A stretch of 64,000 nucleotides of DNA from JAHEDH01 sp963745865 (GCA_963745865.1 CAVUYZ010000003.1:372001-436000); one strand, 5' to 3'. Counted from the first letter of the stretch, positions 51,615-61,287 are shown. Made by a program: numbers and translations. Notes: a model not told the origin generated them from the sequence alone.

Positions 51615-52754
51615 ATGCCGCACCCACTTCCTGATCGCGAGCTTGCGATCCGATATCTCGATGGTCGCGAAGACGCAGCGGCCCTGTTCGAGGAGGCCTC
51701 GCGGCTGAGGGACGAGGCCCATGGCACACGCATCACCTACAGCCGGAAGGTGTTCATCCCCCTGACCACGCTGTGCAGGGACACCTGCACGTACTGCACC
51801 TTCGCCAAGCCCCCCGGGGCCGGTGGCATGTATCTCGAACCGGAGCAGGTCGTCGCCGTGGCCGAGGCCGGCCAACGACACCACTGCAGCGAGGCACTGT
51901 TCACCCTGGGCGACCGTCCCGAGGCGCGCTGGCCGCAGGCCAGACAGTTTCTCGAGGACCACGGGCACGAGACCACGATCAGTTACGTGCGTGAGATGTC
52001 GGAGTCGGTCGTCGCCGAGACGAGTCTGTTTCCTCACGCGAATCCCGGCGTGATGTCTGAAGCCGAGATGGCGTCGTTGCGGCCTTCCAACGTCTCGATG
52101 GGAATGATGCTCGAGAACATCTCGCCCCGCCTGATGGAGCCGGGTATGCCGCATCACAACTGTCCCGACAAGGACCCGTCGGTCAGGATGGCCGCCATCG
52201 AGGCGGCAGGCCGCCTGAGGATTCCCTTCACCACCGGGATCCTGGTGGGTCTCGGTGAGACGAACGCGGAGATCGTCGACTCGATCCTGGCGATCGCCGA
52301 TGTCCACCGCACCCACGGACACATCCAGGAATTCATCGTGCAGAACTTCCGGGCGAAGGCCGACACGCCGATGCGGCGGAACGCCGAGCCGATCCCGGCC
52401 TGGTTCGCCAGGGTGGTCGCCGTCTCGCGATGGCTGTTGGGGGCCGAGATGAACGTCCAGGTTCCGCCCAACCTCACCGAGCGATTCGAGACGTACCTGC
52501 GAGCCGGGATCAACGACTGGGGCGGGGTGTCGCCGCTGACGATCGACTGGGTGAATCCGGAAGCGCCGTGGCCGCATCTGTCCGAATTCTCGGGCCGAAC
52601 CGAGGCGGCCGGTTTCGAGCTGCGTCCCCGGCTCCCGGTCTATCCGGAGTTCATCGACGATTCCTGGATCGATCCAGGAATGATCGCCCGGGTTCGCGAG
52701 TCAATAGACGAGGCCGGACTGGCCCGATTACCCCGACTGGAGGCCATGAGATGA
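51615..52754 (+). CDS. cofG: 7,8-didemethyl-8-hydroxy-5-deazariboflavin synthase subunit CofG
   Basis: 379-residue radical-SAM enzyme. With CofH it makes FO, the deazaflavin core of coenzyme F420, from tyrosine and 5-amino-6-ribitylaminouracil. The iron-sulfur motif is TTLCRDTCTYCTFAKPPG (CxxxCxxC), then EALFTLGDRPEARWPQAR, MGMMLENISPRLM and PFTTGILVGLGETNAEIVDS. DWGGVSPLTIDWVNPEAPWP is a conserved C-terminal stretch. In many actinobacteria CofG and CofH are fused as FbiC; here they are separate reading frames with the next ORF starting on the cofG stop (ATGA). Confidence 0.93.
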   Translation: MPHPLPDRELAIRYLDGREDAAALFEEASRLRDEAHGTRITYSRKVFIPLTTLCRDTCTYCTFAKPPGAGGMYLEPEQVVAVAEAGQRHHCSEALFTLGDRPEARWPQARQFLEDHGHETTISYVREMSESVVAETSLFPHANPGVMSEAEMASLRPSNVSMGMMLENISPRLMEPGMPHHNCPDKDPSVRMAAIEAAGRLRIPFTTGILVGLGETNAEIVDSILAIADVHRTHGHIQEFIVQNFRAKADTPMRRNAEPIPAWFARVVAVSRWLLGAEMNVQVPPNLTERFETYLRAGINDWGGVSPLTIDWVNPEAPWPHLSEFSGRTEAAGFELRPRLPVYPEFIDDSWIDPGMIARVRESIDEAGLARLPRLEAMR

Positions 52755-53439
52755 TCACGTTCCTGAGATCGAGACCGGTCGAGGAGATCAGCGAAGCGAT
52801 CGCCACCTCGCGCCGACGCGAGGGAACGACCGCACTCGAGAGTGCGGCGGCGTCGCCCGAAGAGATCCGAGCCGCGACCGAGGCAGGGATGCTCGTCGTG
52901 TCGTCGGATCCCGGGACCCCGGCCCCGTCGTGGATCCTCCTCCCCGAGCAGGCGTTGGCGGTCGACGGCATTCCCGGATGGCGGACGACGGTCCTCGCCA
53001 CCGACGATCTCGACCTCACGCTGGACGCGGTCGTGCGGACGGGCTCAGCATTCGTGAGGACCTCCCGGTCGAATGTCGGAGCCGTGTCGCAGCGCATGGA
53101 CCGTCCGGGGTGCTCGGTGAGGGTGTCGGTGTTCGTCGACGATGTCGCGCAGGCGACCGAGGCGGTCTCCGCCGGAGCGCGGCGACCTCGTGCTCAGAGA
53201 CTGGGATTCTGAGCGGATCGGCGAGCTCCGCGACGCGCTGGCTCATCCCGCTCGTCGAACGGACTGCCTTTCCGCTCGGCGTCGAGATCGACGATGCCAG
53301 AACATCGCTCGAGCCCGACCAGTTTGCGGCGTGGCTCTCGCAGGTGGATGGGTCGGGTGCCGCCAGGCCGCGCCATTCGTGGGCACCTGGGCGCGACGAG
53401 CATCCGCCCGTGCCGGTCGATCGACTGTCCTCGGAGTGG
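52751..53439 (+). CDS. uncharacterised module between CofG and CofH, two frameshifts
   Basis: From ATG 52751 a frame starts MITFLRSRPVEEISEAIATS and runs through TVLATDDLDLTLDAVVRTGS and VSVFVDDVAQATEAVSAGA. The frame as given stops at 53212. One surplus base near 53180 leads to GDLVLRDWDSERIGELRDA, and another near 53235 to TRWLIPLVERTAFPLGVEID, which is the cofH frame. With both corrected there is no stop before cofH, so this is probably an N-terminal extension of about 225 residues on CofH (628 residues in total). The strand-helix rhythm recalls a TIM-barrel-like half, but I recognise no family. Confidence 0.5.
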
Positions 53440-54639
53440 ATGGACTCGGTGTGGGTGAGCGGAGTCGCTCCTTCGCAGCTCGACGGTGCCGGCAATGTCA
53501 GGGGCATCCTCGAGCGGTCCCTGGCAGGTGACCCGCCGACCGTCGTCGAGATGGAGGCGCTGTTCGCGTCCCGCGGTGATCAGGTCGATGCGATCGCGTG
53601 GACCGCGGACCAACTGCGGCGCAGGACGGTGGGCGACGAGGTCTCCTACGTCGTGAACCGGAACATCAATTACACGAACATGTGCTATTTCCGATGCGGG
53701 TTCTGCGCGTTCTCGAAGGGGCCCCGAAGTCTCAACCTCCGTGGTGACCCCTATCTCATGGGGGTGGACGAGGTGGTGCAGCGGGCGTCGGAGGCATGGG
53801 ACCGGGGCGCGACCGAGGTCACGTTGCAGGGCGGCATCCATCCCGAGTTCACCGGGGAGTTCTACGTTGGCGTCGTCGAGGCGATCAAGCGGGCGTTGCC
53901 GGCGATGCACATCCATGGATTCACCCCGCTCGAGGTGTGGCAGGGCGCGGAGACGCTTGGAGTGCCTGTGCGCGATTTCCTCGAGCGCCTTCACGATGCA
54001 GGACTGGGAAGCCTCCCGGGAACCGCGGCGGAAATCCTCGACGACTCGGTCCGGCTGCATCTGTGCCCTGACAAGATCCGATCCGCCCAGTGGGCTGATG
54101 TCATGATCACCGCCCACGAGCTCGGACTCGCCGCGACCGCAACGGTGATGTTCGGTCACATCGATCATCCCCGCGCCTGGTCGAACCACTACGAGGTCGT
54201 GCGCGAGGTTCAGCGGAGAACCGGCGGCTTCACCGAGTTCGTCCCACTTCCGTTCGTCCACATGGGATCGCCGATCTTCCTCCGCGGAAAGTCACGGCCC
54301 GGACCGACCTGGGATGAAGTCGTGTTGATCCACTCGATCGCGCGTCTGGCGTTCGACGGTCTCATCGACAACATCCAGGCCAGCTGGGTGAAACTCGGTC
54401 TCGAGGGGGGTGCCAGGTTGTTGGCGGCCGGGTGCAACGATCTCGGCGGGACGCTGATGGGCGAGATCATCACACGATCAGCAGGCGCCGCGCATGGCCA
54501 GGAGGTGACGCCGGACGATTTTGAGCGCACGATCCGCTCGGTCGGTCGAACGCCATATGAGCGGACGACCCTCTACGGGCGGGCGGAGCCGAGGAAGGCC
54601 CAGCGCAGATCCATCCCGCTGATCGTCGAAGCCGACTGA
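53440..54639 (+). CDS. cofH: FO synthase subunit CofH
   Basis: 399-residue radical-SAM enzyme counted from ATG 53440; the real start may be 52751 if the upstream module is fused. It condenses a tyrosine-derived radical with the ribitylaminouracil precursor of FO. The cluster motif is NINYTNMCYFRCGFCAFSKG (CxxxCxxC). Further conserved blocks are ATEVTLQGGIHPEFTGEFY, MHIHGFTPLEVWQGAETLGV, PGTAAEILDD and TATVMFGHIDHPRAWSNHYE. The region before the cluster, VRGILERSLAGDPPTVVEME, matches the usual CofH lead-in. Together with cofG and the LLM enzyme it shows an F420-using organism. Confidence 0.92.
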   Translation: MDSVWVSGVAPSQLDGAGNVRGILERSLAGDPPTVVEMEALFASRGDQVDAIAWTADQLRRRTVGDEVSYVVNRNINYTNMCYFRCGFCAFSKGPRSLNLRGDPYLMGVDEVVQRASEAWDRGATEVTLQGGIHPEFTGEFYVGVVEAIKRALPAMHIHGFTPLEVWQGAETLGVPVRDFLERLHDAGLGSLPGTAAEILDDSVRLHLCPDKIRSAQWADVMITAHELGLAATATVMFGHIDHPRAWSNHYEVVREVQRRTGGFTEFVPLPFVHMGSPIFLRGKSRPGPTWDEVVLIHSIARLAFDGLIDNIQASWVKLGLEGGARLLAAGCNDLGGTLMGEIITRSAGAAHGQEVTPDDFERTIRSVGRTPYERTTLYGRAEPRKAQRRSIPLIVEAD

Positions 54640-54666
54640 GCCGTCAGGGATTCGGGTCGGGATGGA

Positions 54667-54739
54667 AGCCCCCTTGGCTCGCTGGCGCTCGCCTGTCCCT
54701 CCGGAGGGGGGACGGGGTTCGTCTGCGAACCCAGGGGGG
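54667..54739 (+). repeat. dispersed C/G-rich hairpin repeat, copy A
   Basis: Shares a core of about 36 bases with copy B (62045-62117, opposite orientation), differing by one small indel, and both are framed by CCCCC/GGGGGG runs. Inside is the stem-loop GGGTTCG-TCTG-CGAACCC (54715-54732). It fills the gap between the convergent cofH and DUF4032 genes and may act as a terminator. Confidence 0.7.
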
Positions 54740-54771
54740 CGTTGTTGAGAGCGAATCCCCTCCGTGGCTCG

Positions 54772-56010
54772 CTACGTGTCGGAGAACGGTCGGGCGATCT
54801 CGGCGTTCGGGTCCTCGGTGACCTTGTATCCGGGGCGCCCACGGGCCAGCCAGTCGTCGTAGGCCGCCTCCGTTCCGACATCGTGTCCGGTGCCGACCGA
54901 CATGGTGTAGCGGTGGTAGAGGAGATCGCAATAGCCCTGAACAGGATCCAGCACTTGGGCGAGGTCTCGGATCCGTTCCATCATCGGTTCGAACTCCGTG
55001 ACTCGCCACTGGATGGCGGCGACGTTCTTGCCTGCCGGGGTGGTGTTCCCCGTCTTCGTTTGGAAGTAGTAGAGGTCTGACAGGATCTGACGCGCCTGCT
55101 GTTCGAGAGACTCGACACCCGTGAGGTTCTTCAGGCGGCGTTGGTGGAAGGTCCTCCCGCCGACCTGGAGCTTCACGTGAAGGCGTCCGCCGGTCTCGTC
55201 GACCGGAATGAGGTCGACCTCCTCGACGTCGAACCCGAGTTCGTTGAGAGCCTCGATACGTTCCCTGATTCTGTATCGCTCATCCGGTCCGATGGTGTCG
55301 GTGCGGTTGACCTCCTCCCACAGTCCCCGGTACCGATCTGCGATGTCCTCGCCCAGGTTCAGGTCCGCGTCATCGAGTTCAGCGCCGCTCTCACTGGCGA
55401 TGTCCGCCATCCCGCCGGCGACGTTGATGATCATGATCTCGAGGTCTTCTTCGCGACGCCCGTTGGTGAGGCCGTCGTCGTAGATGGTGGCGGTCTCGGC
55501 GTCGACCATGATCGTCTCGATGCCTTCGGCATCGAATCGGTAGAGCACGTTGGAGAGCGAGCAATCGCCCCAGAACACGCCAGCGAGGTGAAGCTCGACG
55601 AGCAGCATCGCGAAGGCGTCCAGCAGTTGCGTGCGCCGCCCACCGAACCCGGCTCCGGCGATCAGTTCTCTGTACGAGAACGAGAACGGCTCATAGGCGG
55701 TGATCAGAGCTGCGGACCGCTCGTCGTGTCGGTCCGATGATCGGTTCTCGACGAGGCCGACGGGGCGGACGGCCGGCGCTCCGGATGACTCCAGCTGGCG
55801 CAGAACCCCGTAATCCTGGCGAGCTGGCCGCACCGGGAGCTCCTTGATCGCATAGAGGCCCTGTGGGTACTCGAAGAACCGAACTTCGTGGCGGGAGATC
55901 CCTTTGGGGAGGTCGACGCGATGGCCGACCTCCCATTCCTGCAACGACACGTCCCAGGGGAGGTCGAGGAAATCGGGATGACCGGCTCGGATGGTCAATT
56001 CGGGCGGCAT
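54772..56010 (-). CDS. DUF4032 protein with kinase-like N-terminus
   Basis: 412-residue cytosolic protein. The N-terminal half looks like a small LPS/aminoglycoside-type kinase fold: EVRFFEYPQGLYAIKELPVR (with a Lys), LLVELHLAGVFWGDCSLSNV and IETIMVDAETATIYDDGLTN supply the HxxxxxxDxxxxN and D motifs. The C-terminal half (VGGRTFHQRRLKNLTGVESL, NVAAIQWRVTEFEPMMERIR, VLDPVQGYCDLLYHRYTMSV) is DUF4032, found mainly in actinobacteria. The phosphorylated substrate, if any, is unknown. TACCGT ends six bases before the ATG. Confidence 0.85.
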   Translation of the reverse strand: MPPELTIRAGHPDFLDLPWDVSLQEWEVGHRVDLPKGISRHEVRFFEYPQGLYAIKELPVRPARQDYGVLRQLESSGAPAVRPVGLVENRSSDRHDERSAALITAYEPFSFSYRELIAGAGFGGRRTQLLDAFAMLLVELHLAGVFWGDCSLSNVLYRFDAEGIETIMVDAETATIYDDGLTNGRREEDLEIMIINVAGGMADIASESGAELDDADLNLGEDIADRYRGLWEEVNRTDTIGPDERYRIRERIEALNELGFDVEEVDLIPVDETGGRLHVKLQVGGRTFHQRRLKNLTGVESLEQQARQILSDLYYFQTKTGNTTPAGKNVAAIQWRVTEFEPMMERIRDLAQVLDPVQGYCDLLYHRYTMSVGTGHDVGTEAAYDDWLARGRPGYKVTEDPNAEIARPFSDT

Positions 56011-56016
56011 CGCTCA

Positions 56017-56022
56017 ACGGTA
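56017..56022 (-). promoter_or_regulatory. -10 box of the DUF4032 gene (leaderless type)
   Basis: TACCGT on the minus strand ends six bases before ATG 56010; no Shine-Dalgarno. Confidence 0.45.
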
Positions 56023-56061
56023 GTGGTCGATGAATTGGGGCAGACGCCGCCGGTGCGATGG

Positions 56062-56899
56062 TCAGGCCGGCGCCGGCTGGCAGGTCGGGCACCAATACGT
56101 GATTCGCGGGAACGGATCTCCGATGCGCTCGGCAACGACCGGGGTTCGACATCGTCGGCACGGTCGTCCGGTGCGTTCGAAGATCCACGACTGGCGGGTG
56201 GGACCCTGCATTCCGGTCGTGACCCGTCCAGCTCGATGGGCGTTGGGCAGCATCAGACGTCGGGCGCGGTCGGCCAGCGCGTCGAGTCGGTGCGGATCGA
56301 GTGCGCCGATCGGGGTTCTCGGGTGGAGCCGTTCCAGGAACAGGACCTCGTTCTTGTACTCGTTCCCGACTCCGGCGAGAACCCGCTGATCCATGAGCAG
56401 ATCGGCGACGGAACGGTCCGCCTGCACCTTCGCCACTCGCTCCCGATAGAGGTCCCAGTCGAAGTCGTCCGCCAGGACGTCCGGTCCCAACCGGGACAGC
56501 ACGCGGTCGATGACACGGGTTCGTTCGACCTCGACGGTCGGTGCGGCGTAGCAGAGCGCCTGATGGGTTCGGGTGGACAGGATCAGCCGTATCGCGCCGC
56601 GGTCGTCCCGATCGTCGGTCTCGACGGCTGCGTTCGGTCGCGATGCGCATTGTTCGCCCGGATGAATCTCGGATCTGAAAACGCCCCGTCATCCCGAGCC
56701 AGACGTGAACGCTCACGGCGGAGTCGGCGTCGATGATCAGGTGCTTGCCATGGGTCCTGATGCCGGTCACGGTCGCTCCGACGAGACGGGGTGACCACTT
56801 TCGCACCGTCGGGGTCCCGTCAGCCGCCTCGATCACCTGGTCGACGAGGACCGGACGGAGAAGCTCGGCAGCGCGGGTGTAGCTGTCACCCTCGGGCAC
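56062..56899 (-). CDS. nei: endonuclease VIII-like DNA glycosylase (Nei type), one frameshift
   Basis: DNA glycosylase/AP lyase removing oxidised pyrimidines. The N-terminus is PEGDSYTRAAELLRPVLVDQ with catalytic Pro2 and Glu3, then VTGIRTHGKHLIIDADSAVS and VHVWLGMTGRFQI. Near 56655 one surplus base separates this from LILSTRTHQALCYAAPTVEV, LAGVGNEYKNEVLFLERLHP and the zinc finger (CRRCRTPV, WCPTCQ). Corrected length is 278 residues. The GTG start lies three bases after the lhr stop, the same lhr-nei order as Rv3296-Rv3297 in Mycobacterium tuberculosis. The Nei2-like subgroup is inferred from this context. Confidence 0.87.
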
Positions 56900-56902
56900 G
56901 GC

Positions 56903-59900
56903 TCAGGACCGATAGCTCATGCCGCGAGGCGCAGGAGCGAACCCCAGTTCGGTGAACACCGTCCCCCACGGCGTTCTGGCGGGTGCGGTCCCGTCGATCG
57001 ACTCGATTCGGAACGATCGTGACCGTGCGGCGATCCGGGTGATCGCGTGGGCAACCGGGAGCCTGATATCGGGATCGTCGGAGAGGGTCTTGAGGCGGCG
57101 ACCATCGAGGAACGCCACCAACTCTCCGTCGAACATCACGACGTGGGCGCCGGCGAACCGGCCGATTCGACCCTCATCGATAGTCGGCCAGTCGAGTGAT
57201 GCCCCGTAGGGATTCGCCGGGTCGGTCGCAGCGAGCGCAACGACGCCTGAATCCGGTGCGGAGCGGACCCGGTCCACCGCTCCCGGCAACGCGAATTGGG
57301 CTCCACCCTGCCGTTCGATGAAGTATCCACGGCGTACACGGCCGGTTTCCTCGAGGCGCTGGAGGACCGGGTAGATCGATGTGAAGCCGCCGGGCAACCC
57401 TTCGGCAGCGACGGCGTTGCGGGTGACGATGCCGTGGCGGTCGAGAAGCTGGTGGCTCCAAGCGGTGGCGCGCCGGGTGTCAGTGACGGGCTCGACCACG
57501 TCCTCGAGAAGGTCGGAGACCAGCGACCACCGACCGGCGGCATGGGCGGGGAAGCTGGCGGAGAGCGAGGGTCGCCCGGGCTTTCTGGAACGTCGCGCTC
57601 GTGCGAACGCCCGCACGGGCGCGAAGGTGTCGTTCGTGACCCTGCCCGTCCACACCAGATCCCAGAGCGCCTCGAGTGCCACGTCTGGATCGCCCCCACC
57701 GCAGGCGGCGTAGATGGCTTTGAAGAAGCTGGCGCCCCGCGACTCGAGGTGGTCGAGGATCGCCTGGTGTGCCTCACCGGTCGGGGTCGGATCCGATGGC
57801 GGGAGCCAGAGGAGGGGGAGCTGGTCGCGGAAGTAGAGCGCGAGCTTCCCGTCCCGTGTGCCGAGCGTGCCACGGCCGGCCCACACCACCTCACCTTCGA
57901 TCATCAGTTGATCGAGTGTCTGCCCGGGGTCTGCATGGCGGAGCGGCAGGACGTCTCCGAGAAGCACCGAGGCAGGGATCTCGGCGCCTTGCAGGCGTCT
58001 AATCGTCTCGAGCAGCGGTCCTCTGCCCCGTGGTGGATCGTCGGTCACTCCCTGCCAGACAGGCAGGAAACGTCCCAGCGCGTCGGCGCCGACGGGTTCG
58101 ATCTCAGACCTCAGCGCGGTGAGAGACCGACGTTTGAGGCGGCGCAGCACCTCGGCGTCGATCCACTCGATGCCCGTCCCGCCCGGTCGGAACGCTCCCT
58201 GCACGACCCGGCGTTGCATGTCGAGACGTCGGAGCGCGGTGGTCACGACTCCCGGTGGAAGCCCTAGCGACGTGGCGGCTTCGGCGGCGCTGAACGGCCC
58301 GTGGGTTCGCGCGAACCGTCCGACGACGTCGCCCAGTGGATCGTCGACAGTCTCCAGAAATGCATGGGGGACCCCTGCGGGGGGCTGGACGCCGAGAGCA
58401 TCACGGAGCCGCCCGGCATCCTCGATTGCCGCCCACCGAGGCTCACCACGCATGTGGATTCCGATGACGCGCCGAGCGTCGTTCAGCGCGTCGAGGGCTG
58501 TCGCGACAGTTGTGTCGGTGGTCCGCAGCTCGATGTCGGTGGTCGAGAGCGGTCCGAGCGTCCTGAGCAGATCCGTGATCCCATCCGGCCCGCGGGCCTT
58601 GCGCTCGTCTGTGAGTCGCTGGAGCTCGAGCTCCAACGTCGCCAACTGGTCGGCATCGAGAAGCTCGCGTAGCTCGCCCTCGCCGAGCAGTTCCCGAAGG
58701 AGCTCGCGATCGAGTGTGAGAGCGGCTGCCCGTCGTTCGGCCAATGGTGTGTCACCTTCGTAGAGGTAGGCCGCAACGAATGCAAACAGGAGAGACGAGG
58801 CGAACGGGGATGGAGAGTCCAGGTCGATCTCGGCGACACGGATCCGCCGGCTGCGCACGTCGGCCAGCACGTCACGCAGGTCGCCGATGGCGAAATCGTC
58901 CTGGAGGATCTCTCTGAACGTCTCGAGAATGATCGGGAACGAGCCGAACTGCTTGGCGACACTCAGCAGATCGGCAGCCTTGCGACGCTGGAGCCACAGC
59001 GGCGTCCGCTGCCCCGGTCGTCGGCGGGGGAGCAGCAGAGCCCGTCCGGCCGCCTCACGGAACCGGGCTGCGAACATCGCCGTGTCAGCCAGGTGCTCGG
59101 TGAGAAGCGGCTCCACCTCCTCTGGCTCGAGGAGCAGCTCGGCTGCCGTCGGGATGTCGTCGGTGTCGGGGAACCGGAAGGCGATACCGTCATCCGACCA
59201 GATGACGTCGACGTCGGTGCCGGTGCGGTCCCGGAGCTTCTGGGTCACGGCCATCGCCCACGGCGCATGCACCTTGGCACCGAGCGGTGACAGCAGAACC
59301 AGGCGCCAGTCACCGATCTCGTCGCGGAAACGCTGAACGACGAGGGTCTGGTCGGTTGGGAGGACACCCGCAGCTTCGCGCTCCTCGGCGAGATAGGCGA
59401 CGAGGTTGTCGGCGGCGAGCTCGTCGAGCCTGAACCGCTCGATCAGCCGGCTCCGCGCGTCAGCGGGTTCGAGGCTGTCGATCTCGCGAACGAAGGATCC
59501 GACCGCCCGGCCGGTCTCGAGTGACCGTCCCAGGGCGTCACCGTGCCAGTAGGGCATGCGGGCAGCCGGTTCGCCGGGAGCGGGGATGACCTCCACCCGG
59601 TCTGGGCCGATGTCGATGATCCTCCAGGTGGATGACCCGAGAATGAAGACGTCTCCGACCCTCGACTCGTAGACCATCTCCTCGTCGAGCTCCCCGACTC
59701 TGCCACCTTCGGGGAGCATCACCCGATAGAGGCCACGATCGGGGATGGTTCCGGCGTTCGACACGGCCAGCTGTCGGGCTCCGGATCGGGCGCTGACCGT
59801 TCCCGCGACGCGATCCCAGACGATCCGGGGTCGCAGCTCGGAGAAGAGATCGGACGGGTAGCGACCGGCGAGCATGTCGAGCGTCTCGTCGAAGAGCGAG

Positions 59901-61279
59901 CGGGGAAGTTCCCGGAACGGCGTGGCACGGCGGGTCATCTCGTAGAGGGAGTCGACCTCGCGGTCTTCGATCACGACTGCGGCGATCAGCTGCTGGCTGA
60001 GGACGTCGAGCGCGTTGCGGGGGATCGTCGTCTGCTCGACCTGCCCATTGATCATTCGGTCGACCAGCACGGTCGAGAGGACCAGGTCACCGCGATGCTT
60101 CGGGAAGACCTTCGCGGTAGAGACGGCGCCGACTTGATGTCCCGCCCGGCCGACCCGCTGGAGCCCGCTTGCAACCGATATCGGTGCCTCGATCTGGATC
60201 ACCAGATCGACCGCCCCCATGTCGATTCCGAGCTCGAGTGAGCTGGTCGCAACCACCGCTTTGAGATCGCCGCGTTTGAGGCTCTCCTCGATCTCCATCC
60301 GTTGTTCTCTCGCCACCGACCCGTGGTGGGCTCTGGCGATCTCTCGCCCGGCGAGCGTGTTCAGCTCCGCGCAGACTCGCTCCGTCAATCGACGGCTGTT
60401 CGCGAACACGATCGTGGACGTGTGACTTTCGACGAGCTCGAGGATGCGCGGGTACACGGCCGGCCAGATCGACTTGGTTCGCACCCGGTCAGGGTCGAGT
60501 GGGTCGACCTCGTCGGGTTCGGCCATGTTCTCGACGGGGACCACCAACTCCAGGTCGAGCTCGCGACGACCTGGCGTGTCGATCAGGTTGACCGGTCGGG
60601 GAGCCCATTCGCCGGTGTCGTCGATCGTTCCTCCCCCGAGGAACATGCCGATGGTCTCGAGCGGTCGTTGGGTGGCGGAGAGGCCGATGCGTTGGGGTGG
60701 ACGGTGGGTGATCTCCTCGAGTCGTTCCAGGCTGAGGGCGAGGTGGACCCCACGTTTCGATCCTGCGACCGCGTGCACCTCGTCGCAGATGACGTATCGG
60801 ACCGAGCGGAGGGTCTCCCGGGCTTGTGACGTCAGGAGGAGGTACAGGGACTCGGGCGTCGTGATGAGGATGTCAGACGGCCGGCGCTGCATGCGCCGTC
60901 GGTCAGCAGGCGGGGTGTCACCGGTTCTCAGGAACGTCGTCAGCTCGGGCAGGGGATCGCCACCGATTCTCTCCGAAGCGTGACGGATCCCAGCGAGCGG
61001 GGCCCGGAGATTTCGGTCGATGTCGTAGGCGAGGGCCTTCATCGGCGAGATGTAGAGGACCCGACACCGCTCGGCGTCTGCGGGGGTCGGTTCGTGGAGG
61101 AGCCGGTCGATGGTCCACAAGAACGCAGCGAGGGTCTTCCCTGAGCCCGTTGGAGCATGGATGAGTGTGTGGGCACCGGTGGAGATCGAGTCCCAGCCGT
61201 GTTGCTGCGCCTCGGTTGGTCCCGGAAAGGAGGCTTCGAACCAGGCGCGAGTCGCTGGCATGAATTGGTCGCCGATCAT
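56903..61279 (-). CDS. lhr: Lhr-family ATP-dependent helicase
   Basis: 1458-residue long-form Lhr, a superfamily 2 helicase that translocates 3'-5' on single-stranded DNA and unwinds RNA-DNA hybrids in studied relatives. Motif I is HAPTGSGKTLAAFLW near residues 41-55, Ia YISPMKALAYD, motif II VRYVICDEVHAVAG, motif III RIGLSATQRP, motif V VATSSLELGIDMGAVDLVIQ and motif VI SGLQRVGRAGHQVG. The winged-helix and the large C-terminal Lhr-specific region follow (VLADVRSRRIRVAEIDLDSP; YPVLQRLEETGRVRRGYFIE). The gene is unbroken over 4.4 kb. It is co-directional with nei, three bases apart, which suggests a shared repair role. Confidence 0.95.
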   Translation of the reverse strand: MIGDQFMPATRAWFEASFPGPTEAQQHGWDSISTGAHTLIHAPTGSGKTLAAFLWTIDRLLHEPTPADAERCRVLYISPMKALAYDIDRNLRAPLAGIRHASERIGGDPLPELTTFLRTGDTPPADRRRMQRRPSDILITTPESLYLLLTSQARETLRSVRYVICDEVHAVAGSKRGVHLALSLERLEEITHRPPQRIGLSATQRPLETIGMFLGGGTIDDTGEWAPRPVNLIDTPGRRELDLELVVPVENMAEPDEVDPLDPDRVRTKSIWPAVYPRILELVESHTSTIVFANSRRLTERVCAELNTLAGREIARAHHGSVAREQRMEIEESLKRGDLKAVVATSSLELGIDMGAVDLVIQIEAPISVASGLQRVGRAGHQVGAVSTAKVFPKHRGDLVLSTVLVDRMINGQVEQTTIPRNALDVLSQQLIAAVVIEDREVDSLYEMTRRATPFRELPRSLFDETLDMLAGRYPSDLFSELRPRIVWDRVAGTVSARSGARQLAVSNAGTIPDRGLYRVMLPEGGRVGELDEEMVYESRVGDVFILGSSTWRIIDIGPDRVEVIPAPGEPAARMPYWHGDALGRSLETGRAVGSFVREIDSLEPADARSRLIERFRLDELAADNLVAYLAEEREAAGVLPTDQTLVVQRFRDEIGDWRLVLLSPLGAKVHAPWAMAVTQKLRDRTGTDVDVIWSDDGIAFRFPDTDDIPTAAELLLEPEEVEPLLTEHLADTAMFAARFREAAGRALLLPRRRPGQRTPLWLQRRKAADLLSVAKQFGSFPIILETFREILQDDFAIGDLRDVLADVRSRRIRVAEIDLDSPSPFASSLLFAFVAAYLYEGDTPLAERRAAALTLDRELLRELLGEGELRELLDADQLATLELELQRLTDERKARGPDGITDLLRTLGPLSTTDIELRTTDTTVATALDALNDARRVIGIHMRGEPRWAAIEDAGRLRDALGVQPPAGVPHAFLETVDDPLGDVVGRFARTHGPFSAAEAATSLGLPPGVVTTALRRLDMQRRVVQGAFRPGGTGIEWIDAEVLRRLKRRSLTALRSEIEPVGADALGRFLPVWQGVTDDPPRGRGPLLETIRRLQGAEIPASVLLGDVLPLRHADPGQTLDQLMIEGEVVWAGRGTLGTRDGKLALYFRDQLPLLWLPPSDPTPTGEAHQAILDHLESRGASFFKAIYAACGGGDPDVALEALWDLVWTGRVTNDTFAPVRAFARARRSRKPGRPSLSASFPAHAAGRWSLVSDLLEDVVEPVTDTRRATAWSHQLLDRHGIVTRNAVAAEGLPGGFTSIYPVLQRLEETGRVRRGYFIERQGGAQFALPGAVDRVRSAPDSGVVALAATDPANPYGASLDWPTIDEGRIGRFAGAHVVMFDGELVAFLDGRRLKTLSDDPDIRLPVAHAITRIAARSRSFRIESIDGTAPARTPWGTVFTELGFAPAPRGMSYRS

Positions 61280-61287
61280 CGGCGCGA

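Noticed and set aside
54715..54732. GGGTTCG-CGAACCC stem resembling a tRNA T-arm
   Set aside because: There is no acceptor, D or anticodon arm around it, the loop is only 4-5 bases, and it recurs inside a dispersed repeat.
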